Source: Haloferula sp. BvORR071
GTDB lineage: Bacteria; Verrucomicrobiota; Verrucomicrobiia; Verrucomicrobiales; Akkermansiaceae
Direction: 5' to 3'
DNA: 64,000 nt
Assembly (NCBI RefSeq): GCF_000739615.1
Contig: NZ_BATP01000024.1
Location: forward strand, 62,001-126,000
Every line of letters starts with the position of its first letter. The first letter of the stretch is position 1. This document shows, piece after piece, positions 28,422 to 37,731 of the stretch. The notes under the pieces were generated by a model. It ran no database searches. It was not told where the DNA came from and saw only the letters and a list, made by a program, of their open reading frames with translations. A program made the translations under genes and the position numbers.

Positions 28422-28928
28422 CTAAGCGCCATCGGCAGCGGGCTGGAGATAGCTCCGGTGTCGTCGGGCTGATTTCACGAGGAAGCAGCTCCAGATCGCG
28501 AGCCAGCCCATGAGGAAGAGCCAGGTAGGGATGCGGACACCGCGATGGCGCGTTAGCGAATCGGTCTGCCAGAAGACCCGTGGGGTCCAATAGAAGTCGT
28601 CTTCTTCGGTCAGGCGAACGCGTTCATCGGTTCCGTAGTAATCCGCGTTCGCAGCGATATGGTCGCTCCAGGAAAGGAAAACGCATCCGCCGTAGATTTT
28701 TGCGACGAATGATCCGGATTCATCGGGCGTTCCTCCGGGAATAACGCGCTCATTCGACCAGTCACGGAGCGAGCCGCGGTGGATCGTCCGATAAGCCGTG
28801 AGGTAGAAGAGAGAATCGATGGTGAGCCACAAGAAGAAGGCGGTAACCAGCAGACCTAGCCAAAGGGTCCGGGTGGCAAGAAGCCTGCGCCTGGGGAGTG
28901 ACGCGGAGGATGAAGGGCTGAGGGTCAC
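28422..28928 (-). CDS. Membrane protein, tandem paralogue 1
   Basis: 168 residues from a GTG at 28928. Membrane spans at about 25-47 and 138-158 flank an extracytoplasmic loop with conserved 'AYRTIHRGSLRDWS' and 'PDESGSFVA'. It is clearly homologous over its full length to the gene at 29889, including the GTG start. Function unknown. Confidence 0.8.
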   Translation of the reverse strand: MTLSPSSSASLPRRRLLATRTLWLGLLVTAFFLWLTIDSLFYLTAYRTIHRGSLRDWSNERVIPGGTPDESGSFVAKIYGGCVFLSWSDHIAANADYYGTDERVRLTEEDDFYWTPRVFWQTDSLTRHRGVRIPTWLFLMGWLAIWSCFLVKSARRHRSYLQPAADGA

Positions 28929-29090
28929 GCGGGGTGTAAACGGGAAGAAGCTACAGCTTGTTCATTGTGATCGGAGGTGAGGGAGACATTTTTTTGGGGG
29001 GTGGTGGGGATGCTTGTGGTCGCCGTCATGACGGGAAGGGCCGACGGCTCCCTATTGCCCTTCTTGCGGGAGGTGGATTTTCCCGCCGAA
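28422..29090. repeat. Tandem duplication, unit 1
   Basis: The membrane-protein gene and at least ~130 bp upstream of it match 29889-30560, including 'gttcat.gtgatcg', 'catgacggga' and 'ccttcttgcgggag'. The upstream similarity shows the duplication includes the promoter region. The units are about 1.47 kb apart. Confidence 0.75.
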
Positions 29091-29158
29091 GGCAGCAAAG
29101 ACTACCAGATCCTTAGTAGGCTTGTGACATTTCAACAATCGCGCCGGAATCTACGACG

Positions 29159-29719
29159 CTAACGATAGGCGGGGTGCGCCTTGATGGCGTCGCGCAGGGC
29201 ATCGCAGTCCGACCATGTGAGCTTGGTGCCGCGCATGGTGAGCAGCTTGCGGTCGTCGATGAGCTTGAAGGCGGCGGCATAGATCGCCTTCGCCAAGGGA
29301 TCGCCGCCGATACTCGTCATGTTCATTGCCTTCAAATACATGGCATCGGCCAGATAGGCGATGACCTCGTCGTTGTGCATGATCACCTTGATATCCGCCA
29401 CATCCATCAGGGCGTGGACGCTTTCATGGAAGACGGCTGCCTTGCCAATCACGTTGTTCACGACGTTGGCGCTCCCCACGGTGATCTTGCCGATGAGCTT
29501 CTTCTCGCCGGGATCGAGGCGCCGGCCTTTCCATGAGGAATAGCTGGCGCCGAGCTGGGAGCCGGTGTTGCCGACTTCGACAGCGATGTCGCCGCTGTCG
29601 ATGGCTTTGGCGACCTTCTCCATCTGGGTTTTGTCGACGGTGATGACATCGACCCGAATGCTAACGCGGTCGGAGGGAGCATTGCGGAGGATGGCGGCGC
29701 AACTTGATTCAAGGCTCAT
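29159..29719 (-). CDS. HExxH-containing protein, possible metalloprotease
   Basis: 186 residues from the ATG at 29719. It contains HESVH (98-102) with an acidic residue downstream at Glu118 in HNDEVIAYLAD, a spacing that fits a gluzincin-like zinc site. No signal peptide. It could be a minimal metallopeptidase or an inactive relative; no family name recognised. It lies between the two copies of the duplicated membrane-protein gene. Confidence 0.65.
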   Translation of the reverse strand: MSLESSCAAILRNAPSDRVSIRVDVITVDKTQMEKVAKAIDSGDIAVEVGNTGSQLGASYSSWKGRRLDPGEKKLIGKITVGSANVVNNVIGKAAVFHESVHALMDVADIKVIMHNDEVIAYLADAMYLKAMNMTSIGGDPLAKAIYAAAFKLIDDRKLLTMRGTKLTWSDCDALRDAIKAHPAYR

Positions 29720-29888
29720 GGTGGTGGTCTCCCGGGTTTGGATTGAATTCGTATTCGGATACCGCGGGAGTGCCTGGCTCCCGCGGGTCCGCCGCGCGCT
29801 TGAATCCAGGGAATGAGAACACCCCTTCTCGCGCTCTTGCAGTGGAATCCCGATGCAGTCCGAGGTCAAGCCGCCGGTTTTCTTGCAA

Positions 29889-30401
29889 TCAAGGGGAAGG
29901 CGGCAGGGCCTCTGGCTGGAGGTAGCTGCGGTGACGCCGGGCTGATTTCAGGAGGAGGTAGGTCCAGATGCCGAGCCAAGTGGCGAGAAAGAGCCAGGTG
30001 GGGATGCGGACGCCGCGGTAACGTAGCATCGAGTCTGCCTGAGAAAATATCCCGGGGGTCCAGGAGAAGGTGTCGTCTGCGGTCAGGCGGGTGCGTTCAT
30101 CCGTTCCGTAGTAGGAGGCATTCGGTGCAATGTGGTCGTTCCAGATGAGGAATATGCAGCCGCCATAGATCTGGGCGACGAAGGATCCGCTTTCATCGGG
30201 TACGCTTCCGGCAATGACAGATTCCTCCGACCAATCTCGGAGGGAGCCGCGGTGGATGGTCCGGTATGCGGTGAGATAGAGGAAGGAATCGGCGGTGAGC
30301 CAGAGGAAGAAGGCCGTAACGAGGAGGCCGAGCCAAAAGGTGCGGGTGGAGAGGAACCAGGATTTGGGGAAAGGTGGGGAAGATTGAGGGCGGAGGGTCA
30401 C
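29889..30401 (-). CDS. Membrane protein, tandem paralogue 2
   Basis: 170 residues from a GTG at 30401. Same architecture as the gene at 28422: spans at about 25-47 and 140-158 and shared segments 'LGLLVTAFFLWLT', 'RGVRIPTWLFL' and 'KSARRHRSYLQP'. Divergence is mainly at the ends and in the loop. Confidence 0.8.
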   Translation of the reverse strand: MTLRPQSSPPFPKSWFLSTRTFWLGLLVTAFFLWLTADSFLYLTAYRTIHRGSLRDWSEESVIAGSVPDESGSFVAQIYGGCIFLIWNDHIAPNASYYGTDERTRLTADDTFSWTPGIFSQADSMLRYRGVRIPTWLFLATWLGIWTYLLLKSARRHRSYLQPEALPPSP

Positions 30402-30560
30402 GCGAGAGGGTAGACGGGAAGGAGGCGGAGTTTGTTCATCGTGATCGAAGGGATGGAGACAAATTTCCGGGGCAGCGGGGTTGTTTGCCTGATTATCATT
30501 TCATGACGGGAGAATCCAGACGCTCCGGTTTTACCCTCCTTGCGGGAGTGGCGGGGATTT
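29889..30560. repeat. Tandem duplication, unit 2
   Basis: Partner of 28422-29090. See that entry for the shared landmarks. The HExxH gene lies between the units and is not duplicated here. Confidence 0.75.
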
Positions 30561-30603
30561 CCGATCAAGCTACTACGGACACCGTAGAATTGAAACACCG
30601 AGG

Positions 30604-30628
30604 CAACCCCTTCGGGGTTGAGATTTTT
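30604..30628 (+). terminator. Hairpin with T run
   Basis: CAACCCC/GGGGTTG stem with a 3-base loop, followed by AGATTTTT. It is terminator-like on the plus strand, but no plus-strand gene precedes it closely, so it may instead be part of an intergenic repeat element. Confidence 0.4.
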
Positions 30629-30711
30629 CTTGGATGCTCACCCAAGGCAGGCCCCGGACCTTCTTGCCCGTCGGGCTGCGAATGCCCGGGACCAACCCTG
30701 GGCTGTAGGAT

Positions 30712-30780
30712 GGAACGGCGTTGCCGTCCTTTGAGCGGAAGCGGCGTTGTCGCTCTTTGGAGGAACGGCGTTGCCGTTCT
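30712..30780. repeat. Three imperfect copies of an inverted-repeat motif
   Basis: The unit GAACGGC-GTT-GCCGTTC is a perfect palindrome around GTT at about 30763-30779. Variant copies are at 30713 (gaacggcgttgccgtcc) and 30741 (gcggcgttgtcgct). A half copy (gccgttct) follows near 30790. It resembles REP-type elements. Confidence 0.55.
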
Positions 30781-30974
30781 CGGGAAAAAAGCCGTTCTGG
30801 GAAATTACCGGACCTTTCAGGGATTCATAACTGGATCACAACTCCTATTTCATGCCGGCTGACAGATACGATGAACGGATTGCATGACCCACGAAATTGT
30901 CACTACCGGAGTGATGAATCGGCCAGTCGGGCACGTATGTTGCTCGCGATTTGCGACCACCCACTTACATTGCA

Positions 30975-31358
30975 ATGAACACACATCAAGAGTCTGCACC
31001 CTTCCCTGACTCGACGATGGTAGCCTCCGAATTGAGTTTCGGGGACTACTGGAGTCCTGAAGCGGTGTCCAATTTGATCCGCTCGAAGTGTAGCTTCGGC
31101 GAGACGCCATCCTTCCTGTTTGTAGGCAAGAAGGAGGCTGGCTTGCTGCAGGAGCACCTTGCGGAAGTCTTCGGCAGAGAAGCGGTCAGCACGCTCCACG
31201 GCACTTACTACATGGGCCTGGAGGTCGTGGAGATCGAAGTCGAAAGCTTCTTCTTCGCCGGTGGCCGCAAGACGGTCCGGACGCTGCAGGATCCGATCGC
31301 GCGACGGCCCGCATGGCGGGATCGCGAGACGGAGGCGCTGTGGCAATTCCGGATTTGA
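30975..31358 (+). CDS. Small protein of unknown function
   Basis: 127 residues from the ATG at 30975, no signal peptide or membrane span. It contains 'FLFVGKKEAGLLQEHLAEVFG' split by a turn, and Arg-rich sequence near the end. No family recognised. Composition and codon use look like neighbouring real genes. Confidence 0.55.
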   Translation: MNTHQESAPFPDSTMVASELSFGDYWSPEAVSNLIRSKCSFGETPSFLFVGKKEAGLLQEHLAEVFGREAVSTLHGTYYMGLEVVEIEVESFFFAGGRKTVRTLQDPIARRPAWRDRETEALWQFRI

Positions 31359-31557
31359 TTCACCAAACTGATTTCTCCCCCTGGGGTGGCCTGCGCCCCG
31401 CCCTTTCTCTTCGGAGCGGGGCGGGGCGAGGGCGGCCCGTTAGAGAAGTCACTTGATGATGGTTTCGGGCGGGGCATCGGCGGAAATCGGTCAAATCTTT
31501 ACGGATGCGGCCCAAATCCTCCGATAGGGTTGATTGGCGGCGCGCAAATTGCATTTG

Positions 31558-33402
31558 ATGGGAGATATGAATGCCCCTTCCCGTCACGCCGGACTTCTTG
31601 CTTGGGTCGAGGAAATGAAAGCGCTGTGCCAGCCGGAGACGGTGGAATGGTGCGACGGCTCGCGCGAGGAGTGGGACCGGCTCTGCCAACTGCTGGTGGA
31701 TAAGGGGACTTTCACACGGCTGAATCCGCAGAAGCGGCCGAACTCGTATCTGGCACGCTCCGCGCCCTCCGACGTGGCGCGAGTGGAGGACCGGACTTTC
31801 ATTTGCTCGCGGCGCAAGGGCCTAGCCGGCCCGACCAACAATTGGATGGAGCCGGGCGAGATGAAGGCGCTGCTGACGGAGAAATTCCGCGGCGCGATGA
31901 AGGGACGGACGATGTATGTGGTGCCCTTCTGCATGGGTCCGCTGGATTCGCCGCTGGCAAAGATCGGCGTGCAAGTGACCGACAGCGCCTATGTGGCAGT
32001 GAACACGCGAATCATGGCGCACATGGGCCAGCGGGTGCTGGAGCGGCTGGAAGCCGAGGCGACGGAGCAGGTGCACTCGCGGCGCGAGGGCCACGGGCAT
32101 TTCATCCCCTGCCTGCATTCGATCGGCGCACCACTGGCGGAGGGCGAGGCCGACGTTTCCTGGCCCTGCAATGAGGACAAGTACATCGTGCATTTCCCGG
32201 AGAGCCGCGAGATCTGGTCTTATGGCTCGGGCTACGGTGGCAATGCGCTGCTCGGCAAGAAGTGCCTGGCGCTGCGGATCGCGAGCAACATCGCGCGCGA
32301 GCACAACTGGCTGGCGGAGCACATGCTGATTCTGGGGATCGAGTCGCCGCAGGGTGAGAAGACCTATGTGACGGCCGCCTTCCCCTCTGCGTGCGGCAAG
32401 ACGAACCTGGCGATGATCGTGCCGCCGAAGACCTACTCGGATGCGGGCTGGAAGACGACGATCGTGGGCGACGACATCGCGTGGCTGTGGCCGCACGAGG
32501 ACGGACGCTTGCACGCGATCAATCCGGAGACGGGTTACTTCGGCGTGGCTCCGGGGACATCCTACGACACCAATCCGATCGCGATGGAGTCGATGAAGGA
32601 GAACACGATCTTCACGAACGTGGCTCTAACCGATGATGGCGATGTGTGGTGGGAAGGTCTGACGAAGGAGGCTCCGGCGCACTTGATCGACTGGCAGGGC
32701 AAGGATTGGGAGCCGGGTTGCGGCCGGGTGGCGGCGCATGCGAACGCACGCTTCACGGCACCGGCGAGCCAGTGCCCGGCGATCGATGCCGAGTGGCAGA
32801 ACCCCGAGGGTGTGCCGGTGTCGGCAATCATCTTCGGCGGGCGGCGTCCGGACACGATGCCGCTGGTCTATCAGGCCTTCAACTGGTCGCACGGTGTGTA
32901 TGTCGGTGCGACGATGGGCTCGGAGGTCACGGCCGCGGCGATCGGACTGAAGCCGGGAGTGCGGCGCGATCCCTTTGCGATGCTGCCCTTCACGGGGTAC
33001 AACATGGCAGACTACTTCCACCACTGGCTAGACATGCGGCGGAAGGTGAACCGGCTGCCGCGGTTCTTCCACGTGAACTGGTTCAGGAAGGACGAGAACG
33101 GGAAGTTCCTGTGGCCGGGATTCGGCGAGAACATGCGGGTGCTGGAGTGGATCGTGAACCGCTGCCAGGGGAAGATCCCCGGGTACGAGACGCAGATCGG
33201 GTGGACGCCGGATTGGGAGGACTTCAACGTCGAGGGATTGGATGGCTTCGATGAGAAGCGCTTCGACCAGTGCATGGCCTTCAATGCGGAGGAGTGGAAA
33301 GCGGAGATCCTGTCGCAGGGAGAGTTGTTCCTGAAGCTCTACGATTACTTGCCGAAGGAGATCGTGTTCCAGCGGGAGTTGCTGGCGGCGCGGTTGAGTT
33401 GA
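31558..33402 (+). CDS. pckG: Phosphoenolpyruvate carboxykinase (GTP)
   Basis: Converts oxaloacetate and GTP to phosphoenolpyruvate, CO2 and GDP in gluconeogenesis; cytosolic. 614 residues from the ATG at 31558 (31567 also possible). GTP-type signatures are present: RPNSYLARS near the N-terminus, the P-loop [12 protein letters not shown] (about 276-287), GDDIAWL, and [16 protein letters not shown]. Length fits the family. Confidence 0.96.
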   Translation: MGDMNAPSRHAGLLAWVEEMKALCQPETVEWCDGSREEWDRLCQLLVDKGTFTRLNPQKRPNSYLARSAPSDVARVEDRTFICSRRKGLAGPTNNWMEPGEMKALLTEKFRGAMKGRTMYVVPFCMGPLDSPLAKIGVQVTDSAYVAVNTRIMAHMGQRVLERLEAEATEQVHSRREGHGHFIPCLHSIGAPLAEGEADVSWPCNEDKYIVHFPESREIWSYGSGYGGNALLGKKCLALRIASNIAREHNWLAEHMLILGIESPQGEKTYVTAAFPSACGKTNLAMIVPPKTYSDAGWKTTIVGDDIAWLWPHEDGRLHAINPETGYFGVAPGTSYDTNPIAMESMKENTIFTNVALTDDGDVWWEGLTKEAPAHLIDWQGKDWEPGCGRVAAHANARFTAPASQCPAIDAEWQNPEGVPVSAIIFGGRRPDTMPLVYQAFNWSHGVYVGATMGSEVTAAAIGLKPGVRRDPFAMLPFTGYNMADYFHHWLDMRRKVNRLPRFFHVNWFRKDENGKFLWPGFGENMRVLEWIVNRCQGKIPGYETQIGWTPDWEDFNVEGLDGFDEKRFDQCMAFNAEEWKAEILSQGELFLKLYDYLPKEIVFQRELLAARLS

Positions 33403-33414
33403 GGGGAAGTGCCG

Positions 33415-33478
33415 GGTGATCAGTGATCAGTGGGGAGAAGAGGAACCACGAATGAACACGGATTGACACGAATGAAAG
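33415..33478. repeat. Intergenic repeats before the sulfatase gene
   Basis: A direct repeat TGATCAG-TGATCAG at about 33417-33431 is followed by 'accacgaatgaacacgg', the second 'accacgaat' unit in the window. These are typical of dispersed verrucomicrobial intergenic repeats; no function known. Confidence 0.4.
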
Positions 33479-33508
33479 GCAGGGAGAAGGGCCGTATTAG
33501 CAGCTCCC

Positions 33509-34927
33509 ATGAAGTCGCTCTTCACCTTTTCCCTTTTCTTGCTTGGGGCAAGCGGCGGTTTCGCGGCGGAGGCGAAGCCGAATGTATTGTTCATTGCCGT
33601 CGATGATTTGAGGCCGTGGCTGGGGTGTTACGATGCCTCGCTGAAGGGGCGGTCGCCGAATATCGACAAGCTGGCGGCGAGCGGGCGGCTGTTCACGCGG
33701 CACTATGTGCAGGTGCCGACTTGTGGGGCTTCGCGCTGTGCCTTGTTGTTCGGGAGACGGGCGGGGCATTTCCCGGCTGACGTGGGGAATGATGCGATCA
33801 TGAAGACGGCGGGAAAGCAGCCGCTGCCATCGATGCCGGCGTTCTTCCGGAAGAACGGGTATCGCACGGTGGCGATCGGGAAGATCACGCACTACCCGGG
33901 CGGGCATGGAGGGAAGGATTGGCAGGAGGGGCCGGAGGAGTTGCCGGGGTCTTGGGACGAGTGCTCGATGCCCTGTGGGCCATGGAAGACGCCCGAGGCG
34001 GCGATGCATGGCTATGCCGGTGGGATGGGCCGGGCGGAAACGAAGGAGAAGGGCAAGCCGCCGCTGACGCAGGTGACGGAGGGGGATGACAAGTCTTGTA
34101 CCGATGGCTGGACAGCGGAGGCGGCGACGGCGCGGCTGAAGGAGCTCGCGGGCGAGAAGAAGCCGTTCTTCCTGGCGGTGGGTTTCCTGAAGCCGCATCT
34201 GCCGTGGGTGGTGCCGCAGGGCTATGCGAAGGCGGATGCCGGTGCGATGGCCCCGGCCTTGGCTGCCGGGGCGGTGAAGCCGGCATTCCCGAGCACTTGG
34301 CATGGGAGTGCTGAGTTCCGGCAGTATGGATTCAACGCAGGCGATCCCTTTGCTTCACCGGAGGCGGTGAAGAGGTATCGAGAGGCGTATCTGGCCTGCG
34401 TGCGATACTCCGATGCGCAGGTGGGGAAGTTACTGGATGCGCTGGCGGAATCACCGGCGTCTGGGAACACGATCGTGGTCTTGTGGGGGGACCATGGGTT
34501 CCTGCTCGGGGAGCACGGGGTGTGGGGAAAGCATTGCCTGTATGAGGAGGCATTGCGGTCGCCGCTGATTATCCGGGTGCCGAGGCAGGAGCAGGCGGGA
34601 GTGAAGAGCGAGGCGATCGTGGAGACGGTGGACCTCTATCCGACGCTGGCGGGGTGTGCGGGCTTGGATCTGCCAGAGGGACTGGAGGGGAATTCGCTGG
34701 CGCCGCAGTTGAGGGATGCGGGTGCGAAGTCGGATGGGGTGGCGGTTTCAGCCTGGCAGGAGTTTGTGTCGGTGAGGGATGAGGGGTTTCACTTGGTATT
34801 CTCGAAGAAGGATGCGGAGCATGTGGAGCTGTATGATCTCGCTGCCGATCCCGGTGAGAAGGTGAATGCGGCGGAGGAGAAGAAGGAGGTGGTGGCGAGG
34901 ATGAGGGGGATGTTAGAGGAGAAGTAG
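33509..34927 (+). CDS. Secreted sulfatase, iduronate-2-sulfatase-like
   Basis: 472 residues. A signal peptide ends near GGFAAEA (about 20). The metal-binding start is NVLFIAVDDLRPWLGCYD. The formylglycine motif is CGASR (Cys72), a CxASR variant of the usual CxPSR, so activity needs Cys-to-formylglycine conversion. 'LWGDHGFLLGEHGVWGKH' supplies later metal and substrate residues. It likely removes sulfate esters from polysaccharides in the periplasm. No maturase gene is adjacent. Confidence 0.9.
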   Translation: MKSLFTFSLFLLGASGGFAAEAKPNVLFIAVDDLRPWLGCYDASLKGRSPNIDKLAASGRLFTRHYVQVPTCGASRCALLFGRRAGHFPADVGNDAIMKTAGKQPLPSMPAFFRKNGYRTVAIGKITHYPGGHGGKDWQEGPEELPGSWDECSMPCGPWKTPEAAMHGYAGGMGRAETKEKGKPPLTQVTEGDDKSCTDGWTAEAATARLKELAGEKKPFFLAVGFLKPHLPWVVPQGYAKADAGAMAPALAAGAVKPAFPSTWHGSAEFRQYGFNAGDPFASPEAVKRYREAYLACVRYSDAQVGKLLDALAESPASGNTIVVLWGDHGFLLGEHGVWGKHCLYEEALRSPLIIRVPRQEQAGVKSEAIVETVDLYPTLAGCAGLDLPEGLEGNSLAPQLRDAGAKSDGVAVSAWQEFVSVRDEGFHLVFSKKDAEHVELYDLAADPGEKVNAAEEKKEVVARMRGMLEEK

Positions 34928-35024
34928 GGGACAACGGACTCAGTGATCGATGCCCAAGAAAGGATGCTGAGGGCGGATGCACCCGGGGGCACTTGGCGAA
35001 GGCGGGAGTTTCAGGGTGCCTCAC

Positions 35025-35110
35025 GGCAGCAAGGCTGCCTGCCGGAAAGCGGCAGCAAGCTGCACGCAGTCCAAGGCGGCTGCGCCGCGATTGGAAGCGG
35101 ACCACCACGC
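35025..35110. repeat. Clustered GC-rich hairpins between converging genes
   Basis: GGCAGC-AAG-GCTGCC (35025-35039) is followed by GCAGC-AA-GCTGC and GGCGGCTGCGCCGC-type palindromes. No T run follows, so they may be repeat elements rather than classic terminators. They separate the convergent sulfatase and lipoprotein genes. Confidence 0.45.
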
Positions 35111-35125
35111 TGACAGTCCAGCCGT

Positions 35126-35854
35126 TTAGTTCCCGCCGGAGACGCGGAGGGGCGAGACGTCGGTGAGGACGGCGACGTTGGGCTCGTCGCGGGCGGCGAC
35201 TTTGGCGAGGTCGACCATGCTGCGGTCGATCTGATAGACCTTGGAGCCTTTGACGCGGTTGTTGGCGTCGACGAGGACGACCGAGCGCCCCTTGGGGCCT
35301 TGGGGGTCGTTGACGGGGACGACGTAGGTCTTGCTCTTCTCTTGCTTGATCTCGGTGTCGATCATGACGAGCTCGCGCTTGGTGGCGGACTCCTCCTGTT
35401 GCTCGGCGGCCTTGTTCTCGCTTTCGGCGGCGGCGAGTTGCTTGGTCTTCTCGGGCGCGGGGAGCGGCGAACTCTGGATCTTGGCGACCTTGGCGGCGTG
35501 GCGCTTGGTGCGCTCGGCGGTCTGGGTCTTGTGGCGCTGGACGGTCGCCTCGCGCTTCTTTTCGAGCACTTTCAGACGCTCAATGCGATAGCCGCCGATC
35601 TGCTTTTGCACGAGGGCTTCGAGGATTTGCTCCTCGTTGCGGCCGAGCTGGCGCTGGCCGTTGATGTAGCGCGAGATCTTGCCGAGCGAGCCGATGTCGA
35701 CGGTGCCATCGCCGCGGGCGATGAACTTCACTTCATCGCTGCCATCGCCGCGGCCCATGTTTTTGGTCGGGTCCCAACCCTGGTTGGAACAGGCGGGAGC
35801 GAGGACTACGATCAGACAAATACCACCGGCACGAAGGATCGACGGGCTTTTCAT
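35126..35854 (-). CDS. Lipoprotein with charged coiled coil
   Basis: 242 residues from the ATG at 35854. The signal peptide ends in a lipobox-like LAPAC, so the Cys is probably lipidated. A Lys/Glu/Gln-rich helical section (about 90-175) is followed by a compact C-terminal region. Divergent from tssA; a link to the secretion cluster is possible but not shown. Confidence 0.7.
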   Translation of the reverse strand: MKSPSILRAGGICLIVVLAPACSNQGWDPTKNMGRGDGSDEVKFIARGDGTVDIGSLGKISRYINGQRQLGRNEEQILEALVQKQIGGYRIERLKVLEKKREATVQRHKTQTAERTKRHAAKVAKIQSSPLPAPEKTKQLAAAESENKAAEQQEESATKRELVMIDTEIKQEKSKTYVVPVNDPQGPKGRSVVLVDANNRVKGSKVYQIDRSMVDLAKVAARDEPNVAVLTDVSPLRVSGGN

Positions 35855-36094
35855 CAGAACGGCAACATCGCTCATGTCGAAAATCTATCAAGTCGATTTC
35901 GATGTGGCATTCGTGCGGGATGCACTGAATTTGATCGTTACCCATTTTTGCTAGGCTTGTCTCAGCGAGGCTGATAGCGGTTAGGTTGAAAGGGGGAAGA
36001 AACGTCGCAATCGGCCATGCGTTAGCGCGTAGGCAGCTGGCGGCGCTGCTGTCCTCCGCTCGAACCCCAGAACGAGAAGAAGCGAACGGCGGCA

Positions 36095-37126
36095 ATGATC
36101 GACGTGACTGAACTCCTGACTCCTGTTTCGACCGCTCCGCCCTGCGGTCCCGATTTGGAGGATGATGCGGTATCGCCCGCGAACCCGGGCATGATGGCCC
36201 AGCAAGCGGCATTGTACAATCTGGACGCGCTCTACTCTGAAGCGCGGCGTCCGGATTCCGACGATGCGGCGTGGCAGGGCGTGCTGGCAGCGGCGACGGA
36301 CTTCCTGGGCCATAACAAGCACCTGCGTGCAGCCGTGTATCTATGCGATGCAGCGATGCGGCGGCAGCGGGCGCAGGGGCTGGCGCAATCGCTGGAGCTG
36401 GTGCGGAAGATTTGTGAGACCTACTGGGATGACTTCCATCCCCTGCCCTCCACTCCCGGTGGCAAGCAGGCGCGGGTGAACATCCTGAGCGGCTTGGCCG
36501 GGAACAGCTTTCTTGCAGCGCTGCGCAGCATGCCCTTCGTGTCGGGCATGCCGGAGGCGACGCTGAAGGCCTATGAGGCGAACGCGGGTGCGGATGAGGA
36601 CGCCTCGACACGCGCTTTCGCAAAGGCGACGCTGGGGGCGACCAACAAGGAGGTCCTCGATGATGCGCTGGCGCAAGCGACGCAATCACTTGAACAGGCC
36701 CAGTGGATCGTCGCGAAGGTGGACGCCGCTTATGCGCCGGACAACGAGGTGGACTGCGGGGAATTCCTGACAGGCGTGGAGGGGAAGCTCGTGAAGCAGC
36801 TCGGGGTGATCCGGCGGATTCTCTCTCACGCGACCGGATCGCCGGTAGAAACGGTGGCCGGTGCAGCGACCGAGGGCACTGCTACCGCGGCGGCGGCTCC
36901 GGTGGCCGGCGCGGGCGGATTTTCCAAGGCCAGCATCCGTCCGATGCTCGACCAAATCATCGACTACTACCAGCAGAACGAACCCTCCAGCCCAGTGCCA
37001 CTGCTACTGCTGCGGGCCAAGCGGCTGATGGACCTGAGCTTCATCGACCTGGTCAACGACACCGCCGGCGAGGATGCCGTGCGAAAGGCGCAACAAATTC
37101 TTGGTATCGGCAAAGAAGGAAGCTAA
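36095..37126 (+). CDS. tssA: T6SS baseplate/sheath protein TssA
   Basis: 343 residues. The N-terminal ImpA_N-like domain opens 'LLTPVSTAPPCGPDLEDD', with the family segments 'WQGVLAAATDFL' and 'YWDDFHPLP'. A C-terminal domain ends 'AKRLMDLSFIDLV'. TssA directs assembly of the baseplate and sheath. First gene of the secretion cluster; the 240 bp upstream should hold its promoter. Confidence 0.9.
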   Translation: MIDVTELLTPVSTAPPCGPDLEDDAVSPANPGMMAQQAALYNLDALYSEARRPDSDDAAWQGVLAAATDFLGHNKHLRAAVYLCDAAMRRQRAQGLAQSLELVRKICETYWDDFHPLPSTPGGKQARVNILSGLAGNSFLAALRSMPFVSGMPEATLKAYEANAGADEDASTRAFAKATLGATNKEVLDDALAQATQSLEQAQWIVAKVDAAYAPDNEVDCGEFLTGVEGKLVKQLGVIRRILSHATGSPVETVAGAATEGTATAAAAPVAGAGGFSKASIRPMLDQIIDYYQQNEPSSPVPLLLLRAKRLMDLSFIDLVNDTAGEDAVRKAQQILGIGKEGS

Positions 37127-37191
37127 AGGATAGGCGATAATTTGTCTCAGGTACTAGCCGGGGCATTCCGGCGTTCAACGATCTCACCACG

Positions 37192-37707
37192 ATGAGCAGC
37201 CAAAAATACATCACCCGCAACCGTCCGCCGCGTGTCCACATCACCTACGAGGTGTACACCGGGGATGCGATGAAGAAGGTCGAACTACCCTTCATCGCGA
37301 TGGTCATGTCCGATCTCTCGGGCAAGAACGCGGCGGAACTCCCGGCGGTGGCCGACCGCAAGTCGATCGACATCCACGCCGACAACTTCGACCAGGTGCT
37401 CAAGTCGCAGAAGCCGCGCGTGAGCTTCCTGGTGGACAATCACCTGACCGGCGAAGGCCAGCTGCCGGTGGACATCACCTTCGAGAAGATGAGCGACTTC
37501 GAGCCCGGCGCGGTGGCCCGCAAGGTGGACGCGCTACGCGAGCTGCTGGAGGTGCGGCAGACGCTCGACAATTTGCTGGGGGTCATCGGTGGCAAGCCGA
37601 AGGCCGAGGCTCTCTTCGAGAAAATCCGCCAGGATCCCACCCTGCTCCAATCGCTGGTCAACGAAGCCAAGAAGGCCGGCGCGCTGGATAAGCCTGCCGA
37701 CGCCTGA
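37192..37707 (+). CDS. tssB: T6SS contractile sheath small subunit TssB (VipA)
   Basis: 171 residues. 'NRPPRVHITYEVYTGDA' and 'ELPFIAMVMSDLSG' match TssB. It pairs with TssC to form the contractile sheath. 24 bases upstream of tssC. Confidence 0.95.
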   Translation: MSSQKYITRNRPPRVHITYEVYTGDAMKKVELPFIAMVMSDLSGKNAAELPAVADRKSIDIHADNFDQVLKSQKPRVSFLVDNHLTGEGQLPVDITFEKMSDFEPGAVARKVDALRELLEVRQTLDNLLGVIGGKPKAEALFEKIRQDPTLLQSLVNEAKKAGALDKPADA

Positions 37708-37731
37708 TCAAAGCCCACGCCGAACACTTCC

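Larger units (their letters stand above)
30402..30974. other. 573-bp gene-free region with palindromic repeats
   Basis: The left part belongs to the duplicated upstream region. Between 30604 and 30800 are two kinds of inverted repeat, listed separately. No reading frame here looks coding, and none is conserved with the first duplication unit. Confidence 0.5.

Noticed and set aside
28977..29162. 61-codon plus-strand ORF in the first duplication unit
   Set aside because: The reading frame is not kept in the second unit, so it is unlikely to be coding.
35876..36094. Sigma-54 promoter before tssA
   Set aside because: TGGCA- and TGC-like bases occur, but the GG-GC spacing is wrong for -24/-12 elements.
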